A stretch of DNA of 64,000 nt, from assembly GCF_011075055.1 (NCBI RefSeq), contig NC_058152.1, forward strand, positions 5,704,001 to 5,768,000. Reading direction: 5' to 3'. The position numbers and the translations under genes are program-made. Shown here piece by piece: positions 47,340-60,129 of the stretch. The notes under the pieces are model-generated. The model saw only the letters and a program-made list of their open reading frames with translations. It was not told the DNA's origin and did no database searches. The DNA is from Mangifera indica. Lineage: Eukaryota > Streptophyta > Magnoliopsida > Sapindales > Anacardiaceae. The first letter of the stretch is position 1, and each line of letters opens with the position of its first letter.

Positions 47340-49440
47340 GAGTTATACGATGCATTCCATAGATACTAGAGCACTCATCCATATGAAAATCCTTTAAATA
47401 GGTCAGTCTAAGAAACATCTTTAAAACGTGAACCCATGCATTGCACTAAGCTATCAACTAACAGTTTCAACATGTAAGAATTATCGCCATTTTTTTATAG
47501 GGTCTCTCAATACTATGATCATTCAATCTCTATTACTTGTCCCTTGGTTAAAGTAATATTAGGATTATTGACATTTCTAGAATGCCCATCTAATATGTTT
47601 ATAGGGTTCTCATGATCAATTATTTGATCCCTTCATCATAATTCTACCATTCTAATGACTCATTATTCTTACAAACTTATTAGATAGACATTAATATGAT
47701 GAATACTAAATACTTTTTATTAATAAATAAATAAATTACAACATACATCAATACAAATTAATTGGCTTTAAAACACTACCTTAACACTTACATAGATTTT
47801 CGGGCACGAATCTAAAATTCAGTATAGCATATCACCCTTAGATAGATAGTCAAATAAAGAAGACCAATCAAGTGTTAGAGAATATGTTGAAGGCTTGCTA
47901 TTTGGATCATTGAGCCAGTTAGGTTGAAATGTTACCTTTAGTGAAGTTCACCCACAATAAAAATTGTCAGGCAATGATTTGAATGATGCCTTATAAGGCA
48001 TTTGATGGTAGGAGGTGTATTCTTCTTTACACTAGGATAAGTTAGGTGAGTGTGATGTCTTCGTACAATCTCTTGGACTGAAGTTAACTTAAGGGATGAT
48101 TGAGGATGTCTGATTGATCAGACAGAGGATGAAACAAGGCTAAGATTAGTGGAAGAGGTATGTCAATCAGATATGTAAAGACTTGGAGTTTAGTGTAGGT
48201 GATATAGTTTTTATTAGAGTAGCACTTTATATGCATATGATGAGATTTGAGAGAAATGGTAAGTTGACTCCTAGGTATATTAGCCACTATAAAAATCATT
48301 GAACAGGTCAATAAGGTACCTTAGAGACTTACATTGTTGACAAGCATAGACCATATTTAAAATATGTTCCATATTTCATTGTTGCATAAGTGTATTGTTG
48401 CATTGTTAACAAGCATCTACCATATTCAAAATATGTTCCATAAATTTGGCCTTAGGGCTAAATTTAATTATCCAAAAGTTAAGGGGTAGAGTAAAAAAGT
48501 GTGGATTAGGGTTATGAGATGTCTCATATAAATTAAAACATTTGTCATCATCACCTATGTACCCTAGCCACATATCACCAAAAAGAAGAGGGAAAACTTT
48601 GCCTCAAATTTTCTCTCTATGCATGTCTTTATATAGACATTAAATCTATTCACATATGCCAACACCTATGAGATCACCTAATAACCTTCATACATTTCTT
48701 GACATCATAATGCCCCTATATGGATGATTAGGGCTTCGTTGCTTTGACAAAAGAATCAAAATGGATTTGGGATTAAATATGTGTAGTTGAGCCTTAGGTA
48801 TAGGATTCTTTTCGCATATATTGTATGTGTAATAAACCTAATTAAAATGTGGTAAGACTATTATCCAAAGTCTTTATGCATTTCTCAATATGACCAATCA
48901 CCATCGTTTCAATAATCTTTTTTGAAGGACTATATTGGGCTAGTGTCAAATAATATTGATCCATATACAAAATAATCTAGTGACCTCTAGTCAAAGTATC
49001 GTATGTATCATCATTTGTTACAGGATGTGTTTCATAGACATTAAGGTTACAATCTATTTAGAAACCTTTTGGTGAGTAAGTCTGGTGAACATGTTTATTT
49101 AACATGTACCCATGTGTTATGTATAGGTATCAATAAATAGCTTTGACATATGAAATTTATCACTACATTTCAGTAGAGTCGTTCAACACTATAATAATTC
49201 TAACTATGTTATCTAGTCTCTAGGTCAGAGTACTACTAAGACTACAAACGTTTCTAGAATGAGTACTATATGTGCATATAAGATTTTCATGATCAATGAC
49301 ATGCATTTATTCTCTCATCTAGGTTCTACCATCCTAAGAACATTTTATTGATACAAACATGATACGAGTTACATTTTAATACTAATACACCGATTAGATG
49401 ATTGATTTTAAAGCACTTACCTGAACACTTGCTTTTTATG
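47340..49440 (+). mobile_element. Collapsed gypsy element with direct LTR repeats
   Basis: 47390-47810 and about 49020-49430 are diverged direct copies: both contain 'ctctcaatactatgatcatt' or 'gttcaacactataataattc' followed by 'tttctagaatg', 'catgatcaat', 'ttctaccat' and 'ttaaa.cac.tacct.aacactt'. Between them lies only an integrase tail. It reads as an old element in which most of the internal region was lost, leaving part of the 5' LTR, the end of pol and the 3' LTR. Confidence 0.6.
47945..48370 (+). pseudogene. Gypsy integrase C-terminal relic
   Basis: Broken + strand frames show fragments of the integrase tail of Del/Tekay-type gypsy proteins: FTHNKNCQA, MPYKAFDGRRC, then KTWSL and a final HxxFHVS-like segment near 48340. 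The catalytic part (DDE) is not present. Many stops; only a relic. Confidence 0.6.
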
Positions 49441-50540
49441 TAAATACGTTATTGGCGATTAGATGACTTAAGAGAATAAAAATAAGAACATGGTTATTAG
49501 TATTGTATGATGAATGATACATATCATATAATACAATACAATATATATATATAAAAAGATACAAATTTGATGTGTATTAGATATTGTTATAATATAATTG
49601 ATATATTGTTCGATACAATACATATTATTGATACAAGCCAATTAAACTTTTTAGAGAAATGATGATGTTACATAATTGCATCCAGGAAATTTTAGAATTT
49701 TAGAAGGTATTTGTGATATTATTAAAATGAATATTTATACAAAAAGTTATATTTTCGATACAAGTCCCTATTTGCAATTCGACATGTAAGAAAAGCCACC
49801 TATCCTACCCTCTTTCTAATCTAGCCTTCTCTCTCTCTTTTTACTAAAATTAATAAAAGTTTAAGCTCAAAATGGTTAAAATTCTTTAGGCTAAGAAAAA
49901 TCCCTGTTACTCTCACTTTTCTTAATCCGATGGTGATGAATAAAAATCCAGCTCCAATTCTGGGAGCATGGAAAAGGAAAATTAGAAAGGTTAAGCCCTT
50001 CTGTGTTATAACTGACTGGTCATTTTAAATTCAAGCACCACTACAATTTCATGCATGGGGTGAAACATCAGCTTTATCAGAACTTTAAGCCTTTCTTGGA
50101 CTCTTTGAACTTTTCAACTATTATGACTCTGTACAAAATGCTCTCTATTTTAACATTAAATTAGATAATTGAAATTAATTTCAGGTGCCTTAGAAGGACT
50201 AATGTAATAAGATGAATAATTTAACATATTCCTATTTACGGATTTATTTTTTATATTAATTGTGAGATTGTTTAATATGAAAAACCTTTATATATTTATT
50301 CAATCCCTTTTTAATTATTAAAAATCCACGGTAATAAAAAAGATTTTTCAATAAACATAAATAATTTTGTAATAATAGATTTTATATAAAAATAATAATA
50401 TATTATTATTAAAAAATAAAAAATAAAAGAATATTTAATTATATAATAATATATTATTATTTATATATAAAAATTGGTCAAAAGATAATTTTATTTTACT
50501 TGCATTATGTTCTTCACTTATATTATCACAGTTTTCCATT
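49441..50540. other. AT-rich intergenic with MITE-like blocks
   Basis: 49500-49640 holds 'acatatcatataatacaat' and 'cgatacaatacatatta', in the same family as 29270-29430. 50380-50470 is almost pure A/T with 'taatatattattatt' words repeated in inverse. No gene. Confidence 0.45.
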
Positions 50541-50935
50541 TTGTCGTGGCTTCAGTAGATTTGTATATAATTATTTTAAATAAGAGGCAGTCAAAGTCCA
50601 TACTCCAAAAATCTGAACGCGGAAGGAAAAGTGAGTCTGTGAGTCATAAATGCTGACTTAACTACTGCCTTTTGATATTGTATACATAAATTTTAATTTT
50701 AATATTAAACAAAATCAAACCCTTTCGCTTTCTTCACTGCTACTGAAACAACAGACTAATGGTAATGGGTCCTTTCTCTCAATGCCCATTCTCCCAGTTT
50801 GTTTTCCCATTCCGTCTTGTTCCTTTCACCCTTCTGTTTCTTTCTTCTTGAGAACACAGATCACCCACCCACCCGCCCACCATTTATAATCTTCAACCCC
50901 TCTCTCCTTTCTTGACTCTTTCACTTCTTGCTTAA
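50541..50935 (+). promoter_or_regulatory. Upstream region of the EPFL gene
   Basis: Balanced composition compared with the neighbouring AT-rich blocks. Pyrimidine-rich stretches from 50700 (ctctcaatgcccattctccc, tctttcttcttg) suggest a CT-rich promoter and 5' UTR. No clear TATA box. Confidence 0.35.
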
Positions 50936-50962
50936 ATGAGATACTTTCTTGAACCACTATGA
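50936..50962 (+). promoter_or_regulatory. Upstream ORF overlapping the EPFL start
   Basis: ATG AGA ... CTA TGA codes for MRYFLEPL and stop. Its TGA (50960-50962) overlaps the main ATG (50959-50961) as ATGA. If translated, the stop-start overlap could let ribosomes restart on the main frame and would keep peptide output low. Whether the transcript includes this ATG is unknown. Confidence 0.5.
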
Positions 50963-51378
50963 CTGCATTTAGATACCTAAATGTTCTTTGCCCTACTTAC
51001 ACTCTTCTCTTAATTACAGTTATCCATCTTCTTTTCTCTCCTGTCTCGCCAAGGGTAAGGTCTTATAATGCTCATGAACATATGGTGTACATTATTTTTG
51101 TTTGATAATGCATTCATTTGGATGACGTTGTGTAGGGGCTGCTGTTAGAAGAGAGAACGAGGCTGGGTTCAATTCCACCTAGTTGCTACAATAAGTGTAA
51201 CCAGTGTCACCCGTGCATGGCGATTCAGATGCCGACTCTACCGGGCCAGAAACTAGCTCAAGCAAGCCGTCCCTTAGAGTTTTTTTATCCAACATCATCT
51301 CTTTTGGATAACGAGCACTCAAATTACAAGCCTCTGGGTTGGAAATGTCGCTGTAATGGCCGCTTTTACAATCCTTGA
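50959..51378 (+). CDS. Secreted cysteine-rich peptide, EPF-like 1 (EPFL1) type
   Basis: Exons 50959-51054 and 51136-51378, GT-AG intron, phase 0, 112 aa. Residues 1-30 form a signal peptide with a hydrophobic stretch (YTLLLITVIHLLF). The mature part starts LLLEERTRLGS and has PPSCYNKCNQCHPCMAIQ (cysteines 49, 53, 56, 59), a loop with DNEHSNYKP, and the terminal WKCRCNGRFYNP (cysteines 103 and 105). The SCxxKCxxCHPCMA and NYKPxGWKCxCNG patterns match EPFL1 better than EPFL2-6 as I recall them. EPFL peptides bind ERECTA-family receptors in the apoplast and guide organ shape and stomatal pattern. The core is complete and undamaged, so the gene is likely active. Confidence 0.92.
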
Positions 51379-53814
51379 ACTCATGTTTCAGGTCAAAAAT
51401 GGTAATAGATTTGTCACACTTTTTACAGATTGGTTTGGTAGCTCGATATGAACCATTATCAAACTTTTGAATTTCTTTTAGTATTTTAATAGAGATTTTC
51501 GGATTCCTTGTGACATGTCAATGTTGTCAGAATTGCTGATATATAGGGTGAAGTTTCATACAATATTGTACAGAAATCTTTGTAAAAGATATTTCAATTT
51601 CTAGATATTACTCTTGTGTCTACCTCTTAAATTGGAATTTTATGCTCATTTATTTTCTTTCATTGCTCAGACTTCTTTTTATCGTATTGCATGTTGCATG
51701 TTTGGAGATTAGAGGAAGAGATGCTAATATAAAGTCATGGGCCACAATGGGATGGAATTGATTCGTTGGTTGTGAATATGTTATCATAATTAATGTATAA
51801 CTAAATCAAACTTGAATTTAAAGTTTTTTTTTTTTTTCACACAAAATATTAAACAAAAAAGTGAAATGAACAGAAAAGTAAAAGGGACAAAAATTTTATA
51901 TGGTTCATTTACAAACATCATATACAGTTATAGAATTTAGTCCAATCATTTCAAATCTTAAACTTAAATAAACATTAATTACAAGTAGGAATTTTGTTCA
52001 AATAACCAAGCTCACAAGTGTATTTAAATAACTTGTAACATTTTTTTTTTTTTTTTTATAGTCGTATTACACACACATATAAAATTTTCACAAGCATCCC
52101 CTAGAGTTTTAATTGATATCCCTTTGGCTACTAACATTGAAATCCTTTCAATCCTTAGACCATCTATAAATACATCTCACTATTTTTATAAATAAAAAGT
52201 CTATTGAAAGAAAGTTAAGAGAAAATCAAAGTTACAAGATGCAATACTAAGTTGAAAAAACAGAGAATAACTTGACCAAAAATATAAGATAAAGATCAAA
52301 ATAATGACATATCAACAAATGAGGATCATAATATTGTCATATCAAAAGATAAGGATCAATATATCATTACATCTAGGATAAGATTTGTGTTTCAAAATAT
52401 AATCACATAATGCAACAAACGTGCATGTAGCATTATGGTAAACTAACTAAGAAATATTATCTCAATTGTTCATGCTTTGTTAAAACTAAAGTAGAAACTT
52501 TCACTAACAAAAAATCAAAAAACAAACCCCCAATTGGTTAGTTTAAATGACAAAATAGAAGGTTTCATACATAACAAAATATGAGTATAAATCTCCTTTA
52601 ACAGCATATTAAAATCAAACTTTTTACTTATTTAGTTTAATGGTTGTAAGATCGATCACTGGATTCAGGATTTATCCTATTTGATATGATTGATTCTGAC
52701 CTAATGTAGCTGTCTAACTTAGGTGAAGTCTATCATTACCAAAATCTACAAAAAGAAATGAAAATGAAACATGCAATACACAAAAGAAGTTAATGATAGT
52801 AGCCATGAAGAACCTTTTATCACAAGGTAGTGAAAATTACCCATTTGGTGTTTCATCAGGCAAGAACCAGTTCAAATAAGACAAAAAAAATTAGTTCAAA
52901 AAAATAATAATATTCAACAAAAAAATATTTTAGAAAAAAAGTTTGGTCTCAATTAGAAAAACAGATAACTAGAAACTACTTGAAACTAACAACATTTGAA
53001 AATGACATCAAATAAGAAAAAAAAATAATAAGAAGCGTCTTTGACTTTGATTTTATTCAACCCTAATGACATGGGAAACAATATTTCTAAGAAACCAATG
53101 CTTTTAAAATGAAATTAATACCATGAAACTAAGTAAAATGTGGTCATATTAAGAAGTGAATGGAGAAAATATATGCACAAAACTGTTCAAACAAGAGCCG
53201 TTAAAGTCAAAATGCAAATAAAAAAAGAATTCAAATTGGCTTGACAGGTAAAAATGAAAAATTGATCAGTAAACAAACGTATCATGAGTTATTGTCAAAA
53301 CAACACACAATGATCAATATTAGAACTGCTTAGAGGAACATCATGCTTGAGAGTCAAAAATGAAATCAAGATTGGCTAAGTGCTAAGGAACCATAAATTA
53401 AACTATGAAGAGTAAAGAATCTTAAAGGGTTGTCTTCAATGTGTGCAGAGTCCTCATATAGTTTATTTCAACAAATTGGTTGCTTTTTATTTCATTCATA
53501 CTCCCCCTTTCCTCGTGACCAATTCGTTTCTTTTTTAAGATATTATTATCTTTTTTATAAGCACGGATTATAAATATTTTGGAAATATAATATTTTTCTT
53601 TCTCTAATTTGTAACCTTGTGTAACTTTCACACTTGAAAAGAGGTAACCCTCTTAGTGGTGGCTCTTCCAAAACATAGGGGGTCACCACATTCAAGAGTA
53701 CTACTAAAAAAAGACTGTAGAACAACAATACAAAGTGGCTCTTTAACAAGACAATGAGCTCTAATTTGCCATCAAGATAATGAAAAAAAATTATGTCTAG
53801 CACTTTATCATAGC
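51379..53814. other. No gene seen downstream of EPFL
   Basis: The EPFL 3' UTR lies in the first few hundred bases. The rest is AT-rich, with T14 and T18 runs (51824, 52041) and no transposon ends or conserved frames that I could recognise. Confidence 0.45.
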
Positions 53815-54046
53815 CAGGGTTGGATTCAAACAGAGCTGAGCTTAAACTCAATTGAATTCAAACTCAGCTCTACTAATAATAAATGAGCTCAAGCTTTAAC
53901 TCGAGCTCGACAAGCTTGGAAAATTGTTACTTGGTTCGAGTTCATTCAAAAGTCGAACTACTCATAAGCTGCTCGTGAGTTTGGCTTGTCTAGGCTCACC
54001 GAGGCCAATCACGAGCCAAGCTTCTCAAGCTTGTTTATCATCCCTG
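53815..54046 (+). mobile_element. Short hAT-type non-autonomous element
   Basis: Starts CAGGGTTGGAT and ends ATCATCCCTG, inverted at CAGGG. The interior is filled with 'gagctc', 'aagctt' and 'ctcga' words like the copies at 10591 and 31386. The flanks (atcatagc / aaaaagat) show no 8-bp duplication, so the insertion is old or its border is misplaced. 232 bp. Confidence 0.6.
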
Positions 54047-54730
54047 AAAAAGATAGTAAATTACAATCCTAAGAATAAGATATAAAATTTAAATTCTACA
54101 GGTCACTTTTAAAAGGTGATTCTCCCAAAAGTAGTATTAAATTAATTTTTAATATTTATATTCATTAATTGAACACAATATTTTACTCATATTTTGCTTC
54201 TCTCTAAAACAGGTTATTTTTCCAAGAGCATTAACTCGTAAGCGTGCTTTAGCTCATTCTTTAAAGTTTGTATAAAGAGGAAAAATATGAGGGCAAATTT
54301 TACAAACTCCAGATATATAATGTTTCCTTTTAGGCTTTGGACTCTCCACCGTCACAAAATCATTTTCAGATTCTGCTTCCGCCATCCAACATTTGATATT
54401 ATTTCATATCCTCAAAGGCAAAGAAACTAGAGAAAGCCAAATTGTTCTATCATATCTCTTGTGGCTACGAAAAAGGATAATTTTGGAAAGCCAATCTCAT
54501 AGTTTTTTTTTTTTGGCATTTTAATTTTTTTCAGATCTTGTTGCCCTTAATTTTTCAAATAGATGTTACTGCAACCATAAGCCTTTGCCTTGAGAAGTTG
54601 TCTAAAGAGGAACTAGAAAAGACCGAGGATGTTATAAAAAGACATATTGTAATGTTAGCAATGTACTCCTTTTAACACATCTAAATATTGTAATGTTAGC
54701 AAGGTTATCTTTTATATATGTCAAGCCAAG
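54047..54730. other. No gene seen
   Basis: AT-rich sequence between the hAT-type element and the P450 relic. The last part may belong to the 3' flank of the P450 gene. No recognised frame. Confidence 0.4.
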
Positions 54731-54734
54731 GCTT

Positions 54735-56190
54735 TCAGTCATGCCCACTGCAACATTTAATGGTTTCTCACCTCAAAACTTTGCTACAAGCTAGTCATTG
54801 TCAAATGTGCCACTTGGAGAGCAAGTGAGATACCTGCACAGGCTGTTCTTCCATAAACAAATGGAATGAGTTCGAAATTAAGACTCACCTCTGTGTCCTT
54901 ATTATCAATCAAGTATCTCTCAGGCTAGAACCTATTAGGATTCGACCACACTCTCTCCTCATGTTGAATTTTCCAAACATTCAGCATCACATGCGTCATT
55001 GTTGTTACATGGTAGCCATTTGAAATAGCGCAATTGATATGAGCAAAATGAGGAATCAAAGGGCCTAGAGGGTACAGCCAAAGTGTTTCCTTAACAGTTG
55101 CTTGGAGATAAACAAGGTTTTGATATCAGACTCTTCTACATGTCTGGCCTTGCCAACAATGATATCCAACTCTTTTTGAGCCTTTTTCAACACATGAGGA
55201 TGGTTGAGTAGTAAAGCTAAGGCCCAAGTGAGGGAGACCATATTGGTGTCTGATGCTATGATCAAATTCTACCAAAGTAGGAGTTCATTAGTTTGCAGAT
55301 ATATTACTGATCCTTGAAATACCTTCAAAATTACAAAGGTTTTTTTGGAATTTTTCAAGTTGCATCTGGTTCTACACCATTTTTGTTTGATTTAGATACG
55401 ATCAAAATTTTGTAAAAACTGTTTCTATATTTTATTAGGAGGAAGATGATTTAACATCATTACAGCCTTCACCAACACCTTATTTCTAGGAATGGTAAAA
55501 AATAAAATGTCAAATTGAGAAAAAGGTGGAAGTAGAAATGAAAATCTTATTTTATTTGTATAAGACCAACTACCCTATTGTCTTCACATACTTGAATGTT
55601 TTCTAAAAGCAAATAACCACATAGTTGAAACAAATATGATTTAGTAAAAGATGGGTTTATAGTAATATTCATGAAAATTACTTACAAAATATATGAAATC
55701 ATAACCCTTGATCAAGAAATTAAATTTGTTAGACCTTCAACTCATACAATCAGCTACAATATTTCTAGAGCACAACTTTCTTTTCTTCTAACAGATTTTT
55801 AGGGACAAATCTAAATAACTATGACTTGAGTTTGAATTTTAATTGATATAAGAATATTTAAAACAACCATCAAATGAAGCCCTAAGTTTCAAATTGGTGA
55901 AAATATGTCCACGATGAAAGAATATCTTGAGACTAACCAAAATCTTGAAACAACAACTTTTCTGGTTTAGTAGGGATAATATATACCAGGCGCAAGTTGC
56001 CTTGTTAATGGTATCAGCATCGAAACCAGATATCTTAGCTAAGGCTCTTATACAACTAACATCAGCATCTAAGATAGCCTTCACCACATCTAAATGGTCT
56101 TTCACAACTGTTGAAAAAATGGGACTTATGTTTGACGAGTTACATGACTTGCAAAGCTCAAGCCAAATGCTCAGGCCAAACACTCAAAAG
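54735..56190 (-). pseudogene. CYP82-type cytochrome P450 pseudogene
   Basis: On the - strand 56183-55985 reads VVKDHLDVVKAIL and ends GFDADTINKATC; it resumes at about 55275 with LIIASDTNMVSLTWAL (I-helix), then LLLNHPHVLKKAQKELD, a shifted frame with KETLWLYPLGP (ExxR), PNRF-stop-PERY, and the heme region LIPFVYGRTACAGISLALQ near 54820. The pattern matches the plant CYP82 family, membrane-bound oxygenases of specialised metabolism. About 700 bases split the FDADTINKATC and IIASDT segments, and there is no sign of the N-terminal third. The heme motif is still readable, but stops and shifts make it non-functional. Confidence 0.85.
55275..55985. other. Unexplained ~700-base interruption in the P450 relic
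   Basis: The two halves of a normally continuous exon segment (DADTINKATC to the I-helix) are separated by AT-rich, non-coding DNA. I could not see inverted ends or a target duplication. It may be a small insertion, or a diverged intron, since CYP82 genes have one intron but further downstream. Confidence 0.5.
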
Positions 56191-56209
56191 TTCCTTTACA
56201 ATTCCTAAA

Positions 56210-57735
56210 CAAAATAAAAGTCAAGACAATATCAAGTTAAGAAACCTACTTTCATCAAAACCTTTATCAGTCATGCTAACCACTACAAAATTTTAAATTT
56301 TCGAGACCCTTTAAAGCTTCTGAGAGTTGTCTAGAAAAAAATTACTAATTTTTTGCCTCTGCTTTCAAAAAAAAGAAGTTTTGTATGCATAAAAGAGAAA
56401 ACCATTCAAAATGACATCATAAATGTTTAGTTCTTTCAAGTAAGAGTTTCTTATAGCAAGCATTCTACACCATGGAACTATAAACTCCTTGGATTAGCTA
56501 ATCAATCAGTTAATAATTCACAACTATTATCATTGATTTATTCGGTTCGCGTCATACCAATTTTATAATACCCTTATTATAGCAAAATAGATATAGTCAT
56601 AGCCATAAGTTGGGAAAATGTATAACAAATTTTTAACTATAAAGATATAATCAAACTTTGGCACATGATTTGAAGGTTCAAATTCAAGTATTTTATACAT
56701 ATTCATGACAAACAAGATGTTATGGTTCTCCCAAAGACACAATAATCTATTAAATCCTCAAATCCAAAGCATTTGAATCTCCTTCAATGGACTATAAAAA
56801 TAGCCACAGACATTCCATCAGAACAAACTTGCCTATTTTGCAAAAAGCACAATTTCCCTACAGATATTTAAAGATCAAGTAGTCATTATGTGTATACTTG
56901 CATTATTTTCTTTTAGCGATAAGGATGAAAAAGTTACACCCCCCACAAATAAATTCTGTATTGATACATTTTAACCTCCATTTGGTTGTGGATTTGAAAT
57001 CCACCAACAACATGATTATGTTGGGCCAACAGTGACCAACCTCTCCCATGCTAGAGATTGTCAGGCAGAAAAGTCTCAGTGCAAACATTTTGGGTGAAAG
57101 CTAAATTTTCTTTTGCTAAAAGAAATAGTAGCAAGCATCAAATACTTAAGTCATATGAATGCAGAATAATGTAATATATCTACTAAGCAACCAATGGACT
57201 AACATAACTTGTTATCGAATGCAAAATTTTTCTTGTATCAACAGAATTTCCAGTAACTTCTAAATAACAAAAGGGTAGGTAGTTTCAAATATCTTGAAAT
57301 TTGGATCTGTAGCTACTACCAAACCTGAGAGGAAAAGATAGAATATTTGAATTATTATTTAAATGAAAAAATAAACTATTCAAATTGTTGATTTACTGTA
57401 AGAGATGGCCAAGAACCACCAACTTATTACCCCATGGTTCTTTTTCTTTTTGTTACCTTAAGAAGCAAATAGTATTAAACGATATGTTACCTCATATCTT
57501 TATTTACGTAGCAAGATAAGCTTAAAAGTCTCATTTTCATCTTTCATCTTCATGAAATTAAAAATAAATGAAAGCTATTAATCATACTGCCAACAATTAA
57601 ATGAAAAATCAATTTATAGAATACATAGTTGTGGTAAGTAATTGACTAACTCATCTTGTTTCTTAACATTAGAATGTGTTCTCGTCTAATCGGTTCTACA
57701 TATAAGCATATTAACTGTTTCTAGCAATAGAGATG
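56210..57735. other. No gene seen
   Basis: AT-rich, no recognised domain on either strand. Possibly the 3' part and terminal region of the hAT element that follows. Confidence 0.4.
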
Positions 57736-57739
57736 ACCT

Positions 57740-60125
57740 ATACATGTTAATCACTTTACTACCCATCTAAATGCTCTCTTAGAGGCCACTGTTGTAATAG
57801 GAATCGCTAAGATATCGATTGCCATTTGTGAAAGTATTTTGTATTTATATTGATTATCCTTCCACCAGTCGCCTAAGTTGACATCATCAGGTATCTTAAC
57901 ACAACATTCTTCAAAATACATTTCTAATTTTGACTTCATGGTTTCTTCCAGTTATGTTTTCTCTTTATGATCTTTCAAACACAACCAACTATATTCAGGT
58001 CCATAATGTCTACTTTGAGAATATTAAGAGCTTGATGATTTACCCACAAATTAAATATTAGAACTTATGATATATTATAAAGTTTCAATTAATGGCAATG
58101 ACTGAATGTACCTGATATACTTGAGGGTGCTTGTTGGGTACTTGGCTGATGTTGTCATTATGCAAATGAAGTAGATGGGATTTCTAATGATAGCATGTCA
58201 ATGTATTCATTGTATAATTTTGCTAACATTCTTTTGATATTTTCTGTCTCCATGGGGCATTTTTTTCTCCATATAAAATGGGAAATGTCAAAATAATCAT
58301 CTAAAACTTTATCTTGAAATCATTGCAAGCCAAACTATTACGTTAGAAACATTTTCTTTATATACATATATATTATAATAAACACAATTAATCATAACTT
58401 AAATACCTGGAATTCATGATGCTAGCAATCACCATAAGAAAATTCACCTCACCCCAATACTTGTTAAATTTTTCTAACATTGCTCGTACCATAGTTGCTA
58501 TAGCATACTCTTTATCGAATTTTCGCTCTTTGAGGATCTCTTTTATTCTAAACACTTTTTGAAAATACCTATTTGTAGTTGTATACTAAGACCTAAAAAT
58601 TAATTTTGTTATCTCATCAAATATTTCTAAAAAGTCATAGACAACCTCTAATCTCTCCTACTCTTCTCTTGTCGGGCAATTCATATAGCTTAATTCAACA
58701 AATATAAAATGAAGAAAGACCTCTCTGAACTACAGTGCTATAGTCAACATTTTGTATGTACTATTTCATCGTGTAGTATAATCCAAAAGTAACTTTCTCT
58801 CTTTTTATTTCACACTGCATAGCGATTTTCAAAAAAAATTTTTATCTTCCCTCACTAGCTTTTATAAACTTCACACTTTCTTGAATATTGTCTATGATGG
58901 GTTTAATTACAACCACCTCGTCCTGAGCTAACAAATTTATATTATGGGCAGTGCACAATACACCTAACATGGAAAAGTTTTCTATCACACAACAAAAGTC
59001 TTTGCATTTGAAAATTTTCCTTCAATCTTTTAATGCAACTGTCATTTGCAATAGCATTGTCTACTGTGACAATTTCCACCTACAAACAAAATTAATGAAT
59101 ATTAATGAAATTACATACAATAAACTTATACATGTATTTTTAAAAACATTTTGCAAAGTTGATTTTACTTTATTTTCAATCCCCCAACCCTTTAAACACT
59201 CAAAAATTGTTTTTACAATGTCTATTCCTCTCTTAAGTAGAGGTAGATGCATAAAATTTATAATTTGTTTATTTAGGGACCACGTCTGGTCCATTCAATA
59301 TGTCGTGATTACCATACACTCAATATTTTGATGATTTGACTTCCAAAGATCAGTAGTAATACTAATCCTTCTGGTCTCCTCGAAAGTCTTCTTCAACATC
59401 AAATGCTCTGCTTGATAAACTCTAATGCAATAAGCTTTTATTTGTTTCCTTCCAACTTTTTCATAAAAGGTTAAAGAACGTGACAAAAATTAATAAAGTT
59501 GGGATGCTCAACTATATTAAATTACAATTCAGATATCATAACCAGGTGAGCCAAGGTCTCTCGAACCTAAAACACCAACACCATAATCATTGCATTAGTT
59601 TATTCAATTAATTTCATAACAATTTCATAGTAACAATAAACGTTATTAATTGAACTCAAACTTACCTTAGGATGCCCATAATTCATGTTTGTTTTCACCA
59701 CAGTTGGAGTAGGTAACCCTAAGTTTGAACACTCAAAAACTAATATAGTTTGTCCCCCACAACTAAATCTTTCCCTTTTGCTTTCTTCCTCTCAACACAT
59801 TGACCTATATGTCGTGTCAAATGGGTAGTAGCCTTGGTTTTTTGTAATTTCAACTTTTCTTGCAATACTTAAATACTGCATATATAACATCTTCAATAGT
59901 AATAAACATCTCTTCTAAAAAACACTCCCAAACACCTGATGTTTTCCTCCTTTTATTAGATGGAATAACATAAGGTGTTGCTTCTGATTGTCCTTCAGTT
60001 ACAATTGCTTCATCCTTTTCAGGCAAAGATGGAACATCAAAATCTTCTATTGCAGCTATATTAACATCCATATCATCTATTCCAACCATTTGAGTAGGTA
60101 TACGTGCGTCAATTTGCACAACTTT
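57740..60125 (-). pseudogene. BED-type hAT transposase pseudogene
   Basis: On the - strand: acidic N-terminus, NKRRKTSGVWECF and KYCKKS near 59850-59960 (BED zinc finger of ZBED/RICESLEEPER-type proteins), a stretch with the HLTRH and CVERKKAKG words, then ISITTDLWKSNHQNIECM (59295-59350) in the DDE region, RGIDIVKTIFECLKGWGIENK (59120-59230), and the hAT dimerisation motif NLGDWWKDNQYKYKILSQMA, IPITTVASKRAF at 57751-57900. Frameshifts and stops separate the pieces. This could once have mobilised the hAT-type elements nearby, but no terminal inverted repeats were matched. Confidence 0.85.
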
Positions 60126-60129
60126 TTTT

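Noticed and set aside
55927..56208. 93-codon + strand ORF
   Set aside because: The - strand of the same DNA reads as CYP82 text, so this ORF is a shadow.
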